Assembly: GCF_025630775.1 (NCBI RefSeq)
Contig: NZ_JAOSZE010000041.1
Coordinates: 1-64,000 of the forward strand
Length of the DNA stretch: 64,000 nt
DNA from: Actinoplanes sp. KI2
GTDB lineage: Bacteria > Actinomycetota > Actinomycetes > Mycobacteriales > Micromonosporaceae
Direction of reading: 5' to 3'
Within the stretch, counting starts at the first letter, position 1. Every line of letters begins with the position of its first letter. This document shows positions 36,417 to 44,411 of this stretch, piece after piece. The translations under genes were made by a program, and so were the position numbers. The notes below the pieces were generated by a model. That model made no database searches and was not told the DNA's origin. It saw nothing but the letters and a program-made list of their open reading frames with translations.

Positions 36417-38186
36417 ATGTCGATCGTGGAACAGCGATATCAGGCCGTGTTGGCGGTGCTGGCCGGTGATCCGGTGACCGAGGTCGCGGCCAAGGTCGGG
36501 GTGTCGCGGCAGAGCCTGCATGGCTGGCTGCGGCGCTATGCCGATGAAGGGCTGCCGGGTTTGCAGGATCGCTCGCATCGGCCCGATGGGTGCGCTCATC
36601 AGGCGTCGCCGCAGGTGGAGGCGTTGGTGTGTGAGCTGCGTCGGCATCATCCGAAGTGGGGATCGCGGCGGATCGCGTTCGAGCTGGGCCGGCATGGCTG
36701 TCCCGGGCCGGTGCCCTCACGGATGACGGTGTATCGGATCCTGATCCGGCACGGCCTGGTGACCCCGGCCAAGCGCCGCCGGGGCCGCAAGGACTACATC
36801 CGCTGGGAACGTGACCGGCCGATGGAGCTGTGGCAGATGGACATCGTCGGCGGGATCTTCCTGTCTGACGGGTCGGAGGCCAAGGTCGTCACCGGGGTCG
36901 ACGATCACTCCCGGTATTGCGTGATCGCGTCGGTGGTGCGCCGGGCCACCGGCCGTGCCGTGTGTCTCGCGTTCGCGTCCGCGTTGCTGGAGTTCGGGGT
37001 GCCCGAGGAGGTCCTCACGGACAATGGCAAGCAGTTCACGGCCCGGTTCGGCAACGGCGGGGAGGTTATGTTCGACCGGATCTGCCGGGAGAACGGCATC
37101 GTGCACCGGCTCACTCAACCGGCGACCCCGACGACGACCGGGAAGGTAGAGAGATTCCATCAGACCCTGCGCCGGGAGTTGCTGGACGACGTGCCGGTCT
37201 GGCCCGATATCGACACCGCTCAGGCCGCGATCGACGCGTTTCGCCTGGACTACAACACCGACCGGCCGCACCAGTCGTTGGACATGGCGTTCCCTGCCGA
37301 CCGGTTTCAGGCCATGGAGCCGCCCGCGGTGCCGGTCAAACTACCCGCGACTTTCACCGTGCCGGCCGAGCCTGCGACACCGCCCGCGCCGATGGCGGTG
37401 CTGAGCCTGCCACCGGTGATCGAGTGGTCCGGGGCGGCGGTCGAGTTCGACCGGGTGGTGCCGCCGTCGGGGAATCTGCAGGTCGCGGGGAAACAGTTCT
37501 GGCTCGGCCCGGCCCGGTCAGGGGTGACCGTGCGGTTCTGGGCCGATCCCGACGTGATCCATCTGCTCATCGCCGGCGCCCTGGTCAAGACCGTCCGCTC
37601 GCATCTGTCGGTCGCGGATCTGTCCGCGCTGCTGCGCCAGGGTGGCCGTCCGGCCGGCCCACCGCCGATGCCGGCACCGCGGCCCGGTGACGTGGTCGAG
37701 GTCGACCGCACGGTCAACCGGTTCGGCACCGTCTCGCTCGGTCAACGCCCGATTGTCGCGGCGGACATCCTCAGCGGCCGCCGCGTCAGCATCCGCATCG
37801 ACACGACCACGCTCAGCTTCTTCGACCCGGAAACCCGGCAGTTGCTACGTACCCGGCCGAACCCGCTCACCCCGGATGAGGTGGCCCGGCTGCGTGGGCT
37901 GCGCCGGGCCGGACCGCCACCTTCCGCCTCGCCGGAACCGGTCCGGGTGCAGCGCCGGGCGTCCGCCACCGGCGTCGTCATGGTCGCCCGGCAGACCGTC
38001 GCCCTGGGCCGCGTCCATGCCGGTAAAACCGTCACCATCGACGTCAGCGACAGCGAGCTGATCATCGCCTGTGACGACGGGCCTCGTGTCATCCGCCGGA
38101 CGAATACGCTGCCGATACGGAACCTGAAAGCCAACCGACCCGGCGGACCCGGGCGTGACGACCAGAACGGCCACGTGATCCCATGA
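36417..38186 (+). CDS. IS481 family transposase with long C-terminal extension
   Basis: A 589-residue DDE transposase. Residues 1-125 form helix-turn-helix domains (DPVTEVAAKVGVSRQSLHGW). The rve-type catalytic core has Asp142 in WQMDIVG, Asp202 in LTDNGKQF and Glu245 in KVERFHQT; RPHQSLDM follows. About 270 further residues make up an unusual C-terminal region with a repeated pattern (VVEVDRTVNRFGTVSLGQRP and VVMVARQTVALGRVHAGKTV) that may be beta-rich DNA-binding modules. The frame is intact. ATG 36417 is chosen over an upstream in-frame start. It overlaps the next gene in ATGA. Confidence 0.93.
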   Translation: MSIVEQRYQAVLAVLAGDPVTEVAAKVGVSRQSLHGWLRRYADEGLPGLQDRSHRPDGCAHQASPQVEALVCELRRHHPKWGSRRIAFELGRHGCPGPVPSRMTVYRILIRHGLVTPAKRRRGRKDYIRWERDRPMELWQMDIVGGIFLSDGSEAKVVTGVDDHSRYCVIASVVRRATGRAVCLAFASALLEFGVPEEVLTDNGKQFTARFGNGGEVMFDRICRENGIVHRLTQPATPTTTGKVERFHQTLRRELLDDVPVWPDIDTAQAAIDAFRLDYNTDRPHQSLDMAFPADRFQAMEPPAVPVKLPATFTVPAEPATPPAPMAVLSLPPVIEWSGAAVEFDRVVPPSGNLQVAGKQFWLGPARSGVTVRFWADPDVIHLLIAGALVKTVRSHLSVADLSALLRQGGRPAGPPPMPAPRPGDVVEVDRTVNRFGTVSLGQRPIVAADILSGRRVSIRIDTTTLSFFDPETRQLLRTRPNPLTPDEVARLRGLRRAGPPPSASPEPVRVQRRASATGVVMVARQTVALGRVHAGKTVTIDVSDSELIIACDDGPRVIRRTNTLPIRNLKANRPGGPGRDDQNGHVIP

Positions 38187-38470
38187 CCAGCGCGTACGAC
38201 ACCGGCCGCTTCGCCGACGTCCCGGACCAGGACCTCGCCGCGGTACGCACGCACACCGACGTCGCACGAATCGTCGAGCAGATGCTCACCGACCTTCGCA
38301 CGCACCCGCACGAGTGGGAGAACCCGACCCTGGAGCGTTTCCTCGAGGCCCTGGCCGCCAGCCTCGAGTCCCTCGAACCGCTGCACACCACCCCGAACGA
38401 GGCCGTCCCGTCCCAGCCGACCTGGAAGCTGCTCGCCGACGTCCTGGTCAAAGCCAGCGGCTACGAATAG
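38183..38470 (+). CDS. Small acidic protein coupled to the transposase (DUF7660-like)
   Basis: A 95-residue acidic, helical protein with the pattern HPHEWENPTLERFLEALAAS, which I recognise from the DUF7660 group. It overlaps the transposase stop by four bases and lies inside the IS ends, so it is part of the element. It may modulate transposition or act as a passenger; function unknown. Confidence 0.75.
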   Translation: MTSAYDTGRFADVPDQDLAAVRTHTDVARIVEQMLTDLRTHPHEWENPTLERFLEALAASLESLEPLHTTPNEAVPSQPTWKLLADVLVKASGYE

Positions 38471-38562
38471 ACCACCGGCCCCGCAAGTCCGGTCAACGAA
38501 ACCTAGACCAACCGTCAAGCAACAGCTGGGACGGGTCCGTCAAGCATCAGCTGGGACTAGAC

Positions 38563-38700
38563 ACTGGCCGACTGTCTTGTCTGACTCCGCTTGATGCGTT
38601 ACGTCGTGGCTTCAGTTGATGCGTGACAGTCCGCCGCGTGCTGGTGGAGTTGACGTGATGGAGCAGCGATAGCAGGCCCTGCCCGAGGTGCGGAGTTCAC
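38563..38700 (+). mobile_element. Relic of another IS481 left end
   Basis: After a GGCTTCAGTTGATGCGTGAC end motif (38608-38627), bases 38656-38700 resemble the start of the IS481 transposase gene, but the frame is broken by TAG (GAGCAGCGATAGCAGGCC versus GAACAGCGATATCAGGCC at 36430). Positions 38563-38644 form an ~82-bp direct repeat with 39636-39717. Confidence 0.65.
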
Positions 38701-38772
38701 CGAGGCCCCGGGGAACATCCCGCCGAACGCATCCTGAAGGCTTCCGGTGGTACACGCCGGTGGCAGATCAGA

Positions 38773-39513
38773 TCAGGTGTGCGCGGCCGTCCGGGTGAAC
38801 CTTGCCAGCCATGCCGAGCCGGACGGCGTCGGCACCAGATCGACACGGGTCGCCCTAACCCCGGCGACCGCGAACGCTTGTACCTCATTGCGGCTCAATG
38901 GCCAGGGCGGTCCCTGCTGCAGCGGGATCGGGTCCGGCTCGAGCCGTGCGGACGAGATCACCAGCAAGTCCCCGCCCGGCGCCAGCAGCCCTGCGACAGC
39001 GGCGGCCGCCTCCGGCTGCCGCGCCGGCGGCAGCGCCTGCACGGTGATGATCTCGACGACCAGGTCGAACGCATGCCGCCAACCGGCGGGAAGGTCCAGC
39101 AGATCAGCGACCACGTAGGTCACCGCCGACTCCGGACGCCGCTCCCGCGCAATCTGCACCGCCGACGGTGACACATCAAAGGCGGTCGTGCGGAAGCCCC
39201 GCCGTGCAACCTCCTCGGCGTCCTGGCCCAGCCCGCAGCCGACCACGACCGCGGTCCGGCCCTCGGCCTTCATCTGGGCGAGGGCATCGACAAGCGGCGG
39301 ACTGGCCGCTCGGCGTTCCCACGGCATCTTGACCGATCCGGAGCGGCCCGCCGCGTAGAGCGGCTCGAACCATCCGGTCGGGTCGTCGGCCGCGAGCGAT
39401 CGCTTGGCGAGCTCGGCGGTCAGCGGCTGCCAGTCCGGCAGAGCATCCTTCTCGGCCACCACCCCACCCTGCCACGCAGTGGCATAACCGTCGATTGTGT
39501 CGGTTGTGTCCAT
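38773..39513 (-). CDS. SAM-dependent methyltransferase (TPMT/ubiE-like fold)
   Basis: A 246-residue class I methyltransferase. It has a conserved N-terminal region (WFEPLYAAGRSGSVKMPWER), motif I VVVGCGLGQDAEEVARRGF, an acidic residue in TTAFDVSPSAV, motif IV FDLVVEIITVQALPP and motif VI LLAPGGDLLVISS. The substrate is unknown; the N-terminal WFEPLY pattern is shared with thiopurine/small-molecule methyltransferases. It lies between IS481-type end sequences (38608-38627 and 39611-39630 inverted), so may have travelled as passenger DNA. Start ATG 39513; upstream residues are not conserved. Confidence 0.85.
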   Translation of the reverse strand: MDTTDTIDGYATAWQGGVVAEKDALPDWQPLTAELAKRSLAADDPTGWFEPLYAAGRSGSVKMPWERRAASPPLVDALAQMKAEGRTAVVVGCGLGQDAEEVARRGFRTTAFDVSPSAVQIARERRPESAVTYVVADLLDLPAGWRHAFDLVVEIITVQALPPARQPEAAAAVAGLLAPGGDLLVISSARLEPDPIPLQQGPPWPLSRNEVQAFAVAGVRATRVDLVPTPSGSAWLARFTRTAAHT

Positions 39514-39610
39514 CGGTGGCTCCAAGGTAGCCGAGGGACATGTTCTTCCCTTTACCTGGAAAGCCAAGATCGCCTAGCCGGAGCTGTCACGGCTCATCTG
39601 ACCCGGATCC

Positions 39611-39717
39611 GTAACGCATCAACTGAAGCCCGACAACTGGCCGACTGTCTTGTCTGACTCCGCTTGATGCGTTACACCCCGGCTTCAGTTGATGCGTGAC
39701 ACTCCGCCGCGTGCTGG
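39611..39717. repeat. IS481-type end sequences right of the methyltransferase
   Basis: 39611-39630 is the reverse complement of the 38608-38627 motif with one mismatch, forming inverted ends around the methyltransferase gene. 39636-39717 then repeats 38563-38644 in direct orientation with few differences. Confidence 0.8.
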
Positions 39718-39757
39718 GTTAGATCTGGCGCGGACTAGCCCGGAACGGGCTCTGCCT

Positions 39758-40534
39758 TTAGGCACTAGTGGGGACGACGCTAGTAACGAGTCGCAGCATT
39801 TCGGTTGCGATTCCTGGTGTACAGGCGATCAAACTGGAGGACTTCAGCGTGTAATCGCTGCCGTCTGTGTCCACTACGGCAGCGCCGGCTTCGCGTGCGA
39901 TGACGGCTCCTGCCAGCATGTCCCACGGATGGTTGGATAGAGTGATAGAGGCGTCGATACGTCCAGTCGCTAGCCACGCCAGATCGGCTGCCGCTGTTCC
40001 AACCATCCGAATGCGCTGTACTGTGGCAGCGAGTCTACCGGTGAGAGCGACCCGAACGATGTTTTTCTCCTCGGCACCGGGGCCGACTGCGTAGTCGCCA
40101 ATAGCTGCGATTGCGTCTTCTACCTTGCTGGTCCGGCTTACGGCTAGCCGTCGTCTACCGGAAAAAGCACCCTGGCCTGTGAGTGCCGAGTACGTTTCGT
40201 TTAGAAACGGAAGGCTTATTACTCCCAATGTGGGGCGTGCGTGCTCTATCAACCCAAGCGTTACGCCGCATAGCGGGATTCCCCTTAGGAAGTTCGCGGT
40301 CCCGTCGATAGGGTCAAGTACCCATGTGGTCTCGGGATTACCTGATCCGCCTTCTTCCTCTCCCAAGATTCCGATGTGCGGCGTTCGCTCACTAAGCAGG
40401 CGCTTGACCTCTCGTTCGATTTCGATGTCAAGCTCCGACGCCATGTCTCGATCACCCTTCGAGGTGACGATGCCCGGGACTCGCCGCCTCATCATGTCGG
40501 ACGCTACGGCTACGGCGTCGAGCGCAATACGCAT
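39758..40534 (-). CDS. Inositol monophosphatase family protein
   Basis: A 258-residue Li-sensitive-type phosphatase. Metal and catalytic motifs are intact: ILGEEEGG near 56-63, WVLDPIDGTANF at 71-82 and NHPWDMLAGAVIAREAGAAV near the C-terminus. It may act on inositol phosphate, sugar phosphates or PAP; the absence of neighbours prevents a choice. Lower GC than flanking genes. Start ATG 40534; the frame is open further upstream but reads antisense to the integrase remnant. It ends the island cargo. Confidence 0.88.
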   Translation of the reverse strand: MRIALDAVAVASDMMRRRVPGIVTSKGDRDMASELDIEIEREVKRLLSERTPHIGILGEEEGGSGNPETTWVLDPIDGTANFLRGIPLCGVTLGLIEHARPTLGVISLPFLNETYSALTGQGAFSGRRRLAVSRTSKVEDAIAAIGDYAVGPGAEEKNIVRVALTGRLAATVQRIRMVGTAAADLAWLATGRIDASITLSNHPWDMLAGAVIAREAGAAVVDTDGSDYTLKSSSLIACTPGIATEMLRLVTSVVPTSA

Positions 40535-40540
40535 AAGTAC

Positions 40541-40921
40541 GGCAAGACCGGAGCCGCCCTTACACGCAGCTACTTCAACACCGGCGTCTGGTGGCCGGCC
40601 GCCGATGCGGCCGGCATCACGCACGAGCGTAAGAACGGTATGCACGCACTGCGGCACCACTACGCCTCAGTTCTGCTTGACGCTGGCGAGTCGATCAGGG
40701 CCCTTGCCGAATACTTGGGCCACGCGGACGCCGGATTCACCCTCCGGACCTACACCCATCTACTGCCGACCAGCGAAGGCCGGACCCGGCGGGCCATCGA
40801 CCGGGCACTCGGCGACGGGGGCGCCCGATCAGGCCGGGGACGACTCGCCCGTACACGCCGGACGGCCCGTGGACGGCCTGCACGGCACCTGTGGGCACAC
40901 ACCCGCAGGTCACAGGTCTAG
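40541..40921 (+). pseudogene. Tyrosine recombinase (integrase), C-terminal remnant
   Basis: Only the C-terminal catalytic part of a phage-type integrase remains: TRSYFNTGVWWPAADAAGI, then box II HALRHHYASVLLDAG with the conserved His and Arg, AEYLGHADAG, and LRTYTHLLP with the presumptive nucleophile Tyr. The core-binding domain and box I Arg are absent; upstream the frame is antisense to the phosphatase gene, whose start codon abuts the remnant. The stop lies 9 bases before the right attachment repeat, as in active elements, so this is very likely the enzyme that built the island, later truncated. Confidence 0.85.
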
Positions 40922-40930
40922 CTCGTTCAG

Positions 40931-40953
40931 TACCACTTCGACTGGCAACTGGC
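40931..40953 (+). repeat. attR: right 23-bp attachment repeat
   Basis: Exact copy of 31715-31737. Continuing in frame it encodes YHFDWQLAA and TAG with codons GCG-GCG, the presumed original 3' end of the XRE-family gene before integration. Confidence 0.9.
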
Positions 40954-40969
40954 GGCGTAGCGAGGACCG

Positions 40970-42043
40970 TCAGCGCGGCAGCAGCACCACGTCGGCGATG
41001 ACCGCGCCGTCGTCGGTCAGGCGTGCCCGCGCCGGGCTGTCGTAGACCACGAGCACCCGGTCGTCGCCGAGCATGCTGATGCCCTCGGCGTGGTCGTCGC
41101 CCTCGCCGTACGCGATCTCCAGCTCCCGGGTGATCAGGTCGTCGCGCACGATGGTGGGGATGTCGGCGGTCGCCGCGCCGTGCCACCGGTAGATCCGCAC
41201 CGGCCCGTCCAGGTCCATCGTGGGCCCGGCCAGGATCAGCAGGTCGTCGCCGTGCGGGCAGAGGTCGCGGACGCCCAGCCCGTCGAGGTCGAGCACGTGT
41301 TTGCGGTACGGCAGCCGCTCCGGGAAGTCGCGCAGGCGCAGCCTCGTGGGGTCGTCGGCGTCGACGTACGGTCGCAGCTCCAGCACGAACGCCCAGCCGC
41401 GCAGCACCGGCCCGCGCAGGCCCAGGTAGACCCGGTCGCCACGGACCGCGATCCCCTCGATGTCCAGCCCGTTGTCCTTGCCGGGAATCGGCAGGAACGG
41501 CCCGAGGTGCTCGTCGTCGCGCAGCAGCGACCGCAGGTTGTCGCGGCGGCGCAGGGCCGCGGGGCGGTGCCGGACGCCGTCGACCTCCACCTCGCGGACC
41601 GGGGTCGGCACGCCGTCCACGTCGGCGATCGGCAGGCGTACGAGAATCTGGCGGTTGTCCTGGCCCTCCACCCGCGCCAGCCGCTTCAGCGCGCCCCGGC
41701 CCTCGTGCTGCTCCTTGATCTGCTTGCGGCGCAGGCTGTGCGAGCCGACCGCCCAGAGGAAGTCGCCGGCGCGGGCCAGGCCCTCGACGTCGGCCTCCTC
41801 GTTCTCGTCGTCGCCGGGGAGGTCGACGAAGTCGGCGAGCCGGAACGTGGTCTCGTCGCCGAACTCGGCCGCCTTCTCCGGATGGTCGGCGAGCAGCCGC
41901 TCGAGGGTCGCCGTCTCGTCGCCGGCGATCCAGAGCACGTGCCCGTCCAGCCGGACCGCGGAGAGGTTGGTGTGCGTGGCGGCGGCCTGGGACGTCTCCC
42001 CGAAGCGCAACCGAACCGTGTAGTCGACCGTCATGGTCGTCAT
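40970..42043 (-). CDS. DUF3616 domain-containing protein
   Basis: A 357-residue cytoplasmic protein matching the DUF3616 family, a predicted beta-propeller: recurrent short strands with LSAVRLDGHVLWIAGDE, DVEGLARAGDFLWAVGSHS, DIEGIAVRGDRVYLGLRGP and GDDHAEGISMLGDDRVLVVY, each resembling a propeller blade. The family's function is unknown. ATG 42043 (MTTMTV) chosen; 42034 is an alternative. It lies immediately beyond the island's right end and, before integration, would have been the convergent neighbour of the XRE-family gene. Confidence 0.85.
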   Translation of the reverse strand: MTTMTVDYTVRLRFGETSQAAATHTNLSAVRLDGHVLWIAGDETATLERLLADHPEKAAEFGDETTFRLADFVDLPGDDENEEADVEGLARAGDFLWAVGSHSLRRKQIKEQHEGRGALKRLARVEGQDNRQILVRLPIADVDGVPTPVREVEVDGVRHRPAALRRRDNLRSLLRDDEHLGPFLPIPGKDNGLDIEGIAVRGDRVYLGLRGPVLRGWAFVLELRPYVDADDPTRLRLRDFPERLPYRKHVLDLDGLGVRDLCPHGDDLLILAGPTMDLDGPVRIYRWHGAATADIPTIVRDDLITRELEIAYGEGDDHAEGISMLGDDRVLVVYDSPARARLTDDGAVIADVVLLPR

Positions 42044-42074
42044 CGTGGCAGCCGCACGCACGCCCGCCGATCGG

Positions 42075-43457
42075 TCAGCTCGACGGCTGAGGGGCGGCGG
42101 CCGGCGAGTGGTTGCCGGCCCGGTCCACCGAGCGCACGCCGAAGAACACGTTGTCCTTGGAAAGATCGATGGTGTACGTGGTGACGTTGCCGACGAAGCG
42201 CGAGCTCGTCCAGTCCGGTGCGGTCGTCTCGCGCCAGAGCACCTCGTAGCCAGCCAGATCCGGCTCGGGGTTCGCCGTCCAGCGCAGCGTGGTCTGGTTG
42301 GTCAGCTGGGTCGTGTCGATCACCACGCCCTTGGGGGTGCCGGGCGCCTGGGCGAGCGTCCACAGTGTGGCGGCGTTCACCCGGGCCACCCGTGCGATGT
42401 ACGCGAAGTCGCAGAACTCGATCAGGTCGCCGTACTGGACGCCGTTCTCCACGCGTACGTCCTGATGTTCGTGGTTGAAGTTCTCCCGCGGCTCGGTGAA
42501 GCGCCCGGCCGGGTAGCCGCGCAGCAGGAACGAGATGTGGTCGCTGCCGCGCAGGTAGCGGTCCCGGCGCCAGATCGTCCGCACGTTCATCCCGGTCTGC
42601 GGGTTGCTCGCCACGTCGTCGACGAAGCGGCCGAGCTGCCGGGACGGCCCGTCGTTCTCGCCGCCGACGCTCTGCCGGACGGCGGCCTGGGCCGGGGTCT
42701 CCGAGGTCGGCACCCCCTCGACGAAGAGCCGGACGGTGTGCGGGTCGGCGGGCGTGCCGTCGTGGGCGTCGCCGGTGCCGACGATGTCGTTGCTGAACAT
42801 GCCCTGGATGTCGGTGCCCGCGTCCTTGAACGACTGGGCCAGGTGGTCGGAGCCGTAGAGGCCCTGCTCCTCGCCGGCCACCGCGGCGAACACGATGGTC
42901 GCCTCGGGCGAGCGGGTGGCCAGCACCCGGGCCAGCTCCATGATCACGGCGACGCCGGAGCCGTCGTCGTCGGCGCCGGGAGCGTCGCTGGTCGCGTTCA
43001 ACACGTCGGTCACCCGGGAGTCGTAGTGGCCGGTCACCACGTACGTGCGGGCCGGGGTGACCGCGCCGCGCAGGGTGGCCACGACGTTGGTGATCCGGGT
43101 GGGCACCGGGATGCGGTTGGAGACCGGCTGGATGAAGGACTGCAGCTCGACGGTCATCCGGCCGTTCGACGCCGCCGCGTAGCGCTGCAACTCGGCGAAG
43201 ATCCAGTCGCGGGCGGCGCCGATGCCCCGGGCGGGGTCGTCCTGCACCGACAGGGTGTGCCGGGTGCCGAAGGAGACCAGCTTGCGGATCGTCGCCTCGA
43301 TCCGCCTCGGGTCGATCTCCCGGAGGATCGCGCGCAGCTCGGGCGCGGGGGAGGGCTTGCGGCGCTCGGCCGCCAGCGCCTCGCCCGAGGTCGAGACGCC
43401 GGCGGCGAGGGTCGCCGCGGACACCGTCAGAAACGTTCGCCGAGTCGACTTGGCCAT
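42075..43457 (-). CDS. Secreted M28 family zinc aminopeptidase
   Basis: A 460-residue exported peptidase. The N-terminus MAKSTRRTFLTVSAATLAAG has a twin-arginine (Tat) signal. The M28 metal ligands appear in GHYDSR (His144), GADDDGSG and GEEQGLYGS (Glu pair near 196-197), then SNDIVGT and a His in the region GSDHISFL. The last 95 residues form a fibronectin type III-like domain (LRWTANPEPDLAGYEVLWRE, VRSVDRAGNH). It likely releases amino acids outside the cell. The gene follows a GC-rich tandem repeat upstream. Confidence 0.9.
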   Translation of the reverse strand: MAKSTRRTFLTVSAATLAAGVSTSGEALAAERRKPSPAPELRAILREIDPRRIEATIRKLVSFGTRHTLSVQDDPARGIGAARDWIFAELQRYAAASNGRMTVELQSFIQPVSNRIPVPTRITNVVATLRGAVTPARTYVVTGHYDSRVTDVLNATSDAPGADDDGSGVAVIMELARVLATRSPEATIVFAAVAGEEQGLYGSDHLAQSFKDAGTDIQGMFSNDIVGTGDAHDGTPADPHTVRLFVEGVPTSETPAQAAVRQSVGGENDGPSRQLGRFVDDVASNPQTGMNVRTIWRRDRYLRGSDHISFLLRGYPAGRFTEPRENFNHEHQDVRVENGVQYGDLIEFCDFAYIARVARVNAATLWTLAQAPGTPKGVVIDTTQLTNQTTLRWTANPEPDLAGYEVLWRETTAPDWTSSRFVGNVTTYTIDLSKDNVFFGVRSVDRAGNHSPAAAPQPSS

Positions 43458-43531
43458 GCCGACCACTCTCGTCCTACGTCGACGACATGTCCACGGGCGT
43501 CGATATTTCCGCGAGGGGTACGCCCGGGGCT

Positions 43532-43606
43532 GTTCCGCCCCGGATCGTTCCGCCCCGGATCGTTCCGCCCCGGGATCGTTCCGCCCCGGGATCGTTCCGC
43601 CCCGGG
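43532..43606. repeat. Five tandem 15/16-bp repeats
   Basis: GTTCCGCCCC recurs at 43532, 43547, 43562, 43578 and 43594 (periods 15, 15, 16, 16) within the unit GATCGTTCCGCCCCGG. It lies between two minus-strand genes, in the presumed promoter region of the M28 peptidase and past the stop of the next gene. The mixed period argues against coding. Confidence 0.85.
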
Positions 43607-43648
43607 GCCGTCCGCCCGGGCTCGGCCGTCGGGCCCGGGTGGACTCCG

Positions 43649-44308
43649 TCAGGACGAGGCCGAGGGGGCCGGGGTCGGGGCGCTCGGGGTCGGGGCATTC
43701 GGGTTCGGCACCGGGCCGGGCTGGTGGTTGGTGCCGGGCGGGAACTGCCGGAAGCGGCGGCCGTCCTGGCCGGGGCCCATGCCGGGGCCGCCGCGCCGGC
43801 CGGGGCCGTTCTCGAAGCGGGAGTGGTGCCTGTCGCCGTGCCCGAAGTGGGTCAGCGCCGCGCCGACCGCGACCACACCGGCACCGGCCACGCAGCCGAT
43901 CAACAGCAGCGCGATGGCCAGCAGCAGCGGCACCCGGCGGTCGTACCAGCGCGGGCCGCGCGGCGGGCGCTGCTGCCAGGTCTGCGGCCCGGCCGGCTGC
44001 CAGGCACCGGGCGCCGGCTGCGTGGGCGGCGGCTGCTCGGCCGCGACAGGCTGCTCGGCCGCGGGCTGCTCGGCGGTCGGCCCCGAAGCGGCGGGCGCTG
44101 CGGCGGCGGGCGCTGCGGCGGCCCCTGCGGCGGCGGGTCCCGAAGCGGCGGGCGCTGCGGCGGCGGGCCCCGCGGCGGCCGGCTGGGAAGCGGCCGGCTG
44201 GGAAGCGGCCGGCTGGGCGGCGGCGGGCTGCTCCGCCGGGGTGGCGGGCACCGCGGGCTGCGGCTCGGTGGGCTCGTCGGGCGAGGGTGCGGGGTTTCTA
44301 TCGGTCAT
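43649..44308 (-). CDS. Pro/Ala-rich single-pass membrane protein
   Basis: A 219-residue low-complexity protein. Residues 1-120 are a cytoplasmic Pro/Ala/Gln-rich tail with many repeated PAASQPAA/GPAA motifs, then a transmembrane helix (VPLLLAIALLLIGCVAGAGV) and an outside Gly/Pro/His-rich tail of about 65 residues. Function is unknown; this architecture is common for actinobacterial membrane-linked hypotheticals. Start ATG 44308 chosen; an upstream in-frame extension is poorly conserved. Confidence 0.6.
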   Translation of the reverse strand: MTDRNPAPSPDEPTEPQPAVPATPAEQPAAAQPAASQPAASQPAAAGPAAAAPAASGPAAAGAAAAPAAAAPAASGPTAEQPAAEQPVAAEQPPPTQPAPGAWQPAGPQTWQQRPPRGPRWYDRRVPLLLAIALLLIGCVAGAGVVAVGAALTHFGHGDRHHSRFENGPGRRGGPGMGPGQDGRRFRQFPPGTNHQPGPVPNPNAPTPSAPTPAPSASS

Positions 44309-44411
44309 CGCTGAACTCCGTAGGTGCGGGCGTTCACCAAGGATCGGCACGCTTCCTGAAAGGTGAGCCCACCGCAGGCTAAGAAACGGCTAAGAACCGC
44401 GCGAGCACCAC

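Larger units (their letters stand above)
36316..38559 (+). mobile_element. IS481-family insertion sequence
   Basis: A 2.24-kb element with imperfect terminal inverted repeats: TGTCCCACCTGATGCTTGAC near 36318 and, reversed, AGTCCCAGCTGATGCTTGAC at the right end. A second inner copy of the motif (GTCAAGCAACAGCTGGGAC, about 38514) lies at the right. GACACT occurs at both borders (36310-36315 and 38560-38565), a likely 6-bp target duplication. The left flank resembles older IS481 end sequence, so this copy seems to have inserted into a previous one. Confidence 0.75.
31738..40930 (+). mobile_element. Integrated genomic island, about 9.2 kb
   Basis: The segment is bounded by 23-bp exact direct repeats and ends next to a tyrosine-recombinase remnant, the layout of a site-specifically integrated element. 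Base composition is visibly less GC-rich in parts (kinase, phosphatase genes) than the flanking chromosome. Cargo from left to right: hairpin-rich non-coding end, Hanks kinase, three uncharacterised genes, an IS481-family element, a methyltransferase between IS481-type ends, an inositol-monophosphatase-family gene, and the integrase fragment. No replication, conjugation or excisionase gene was recognised, so it is probably a decayed or mobilisable island rather than an autonomous ICE. Confidence 0.8.

Noticed and set aside
43474-43698. Minus-strand gene over the 15/16-bp repeats
   Set aside because: Pro/Arg/Gly-only composition and changing repeat period; lies in an intergenic promoter region.
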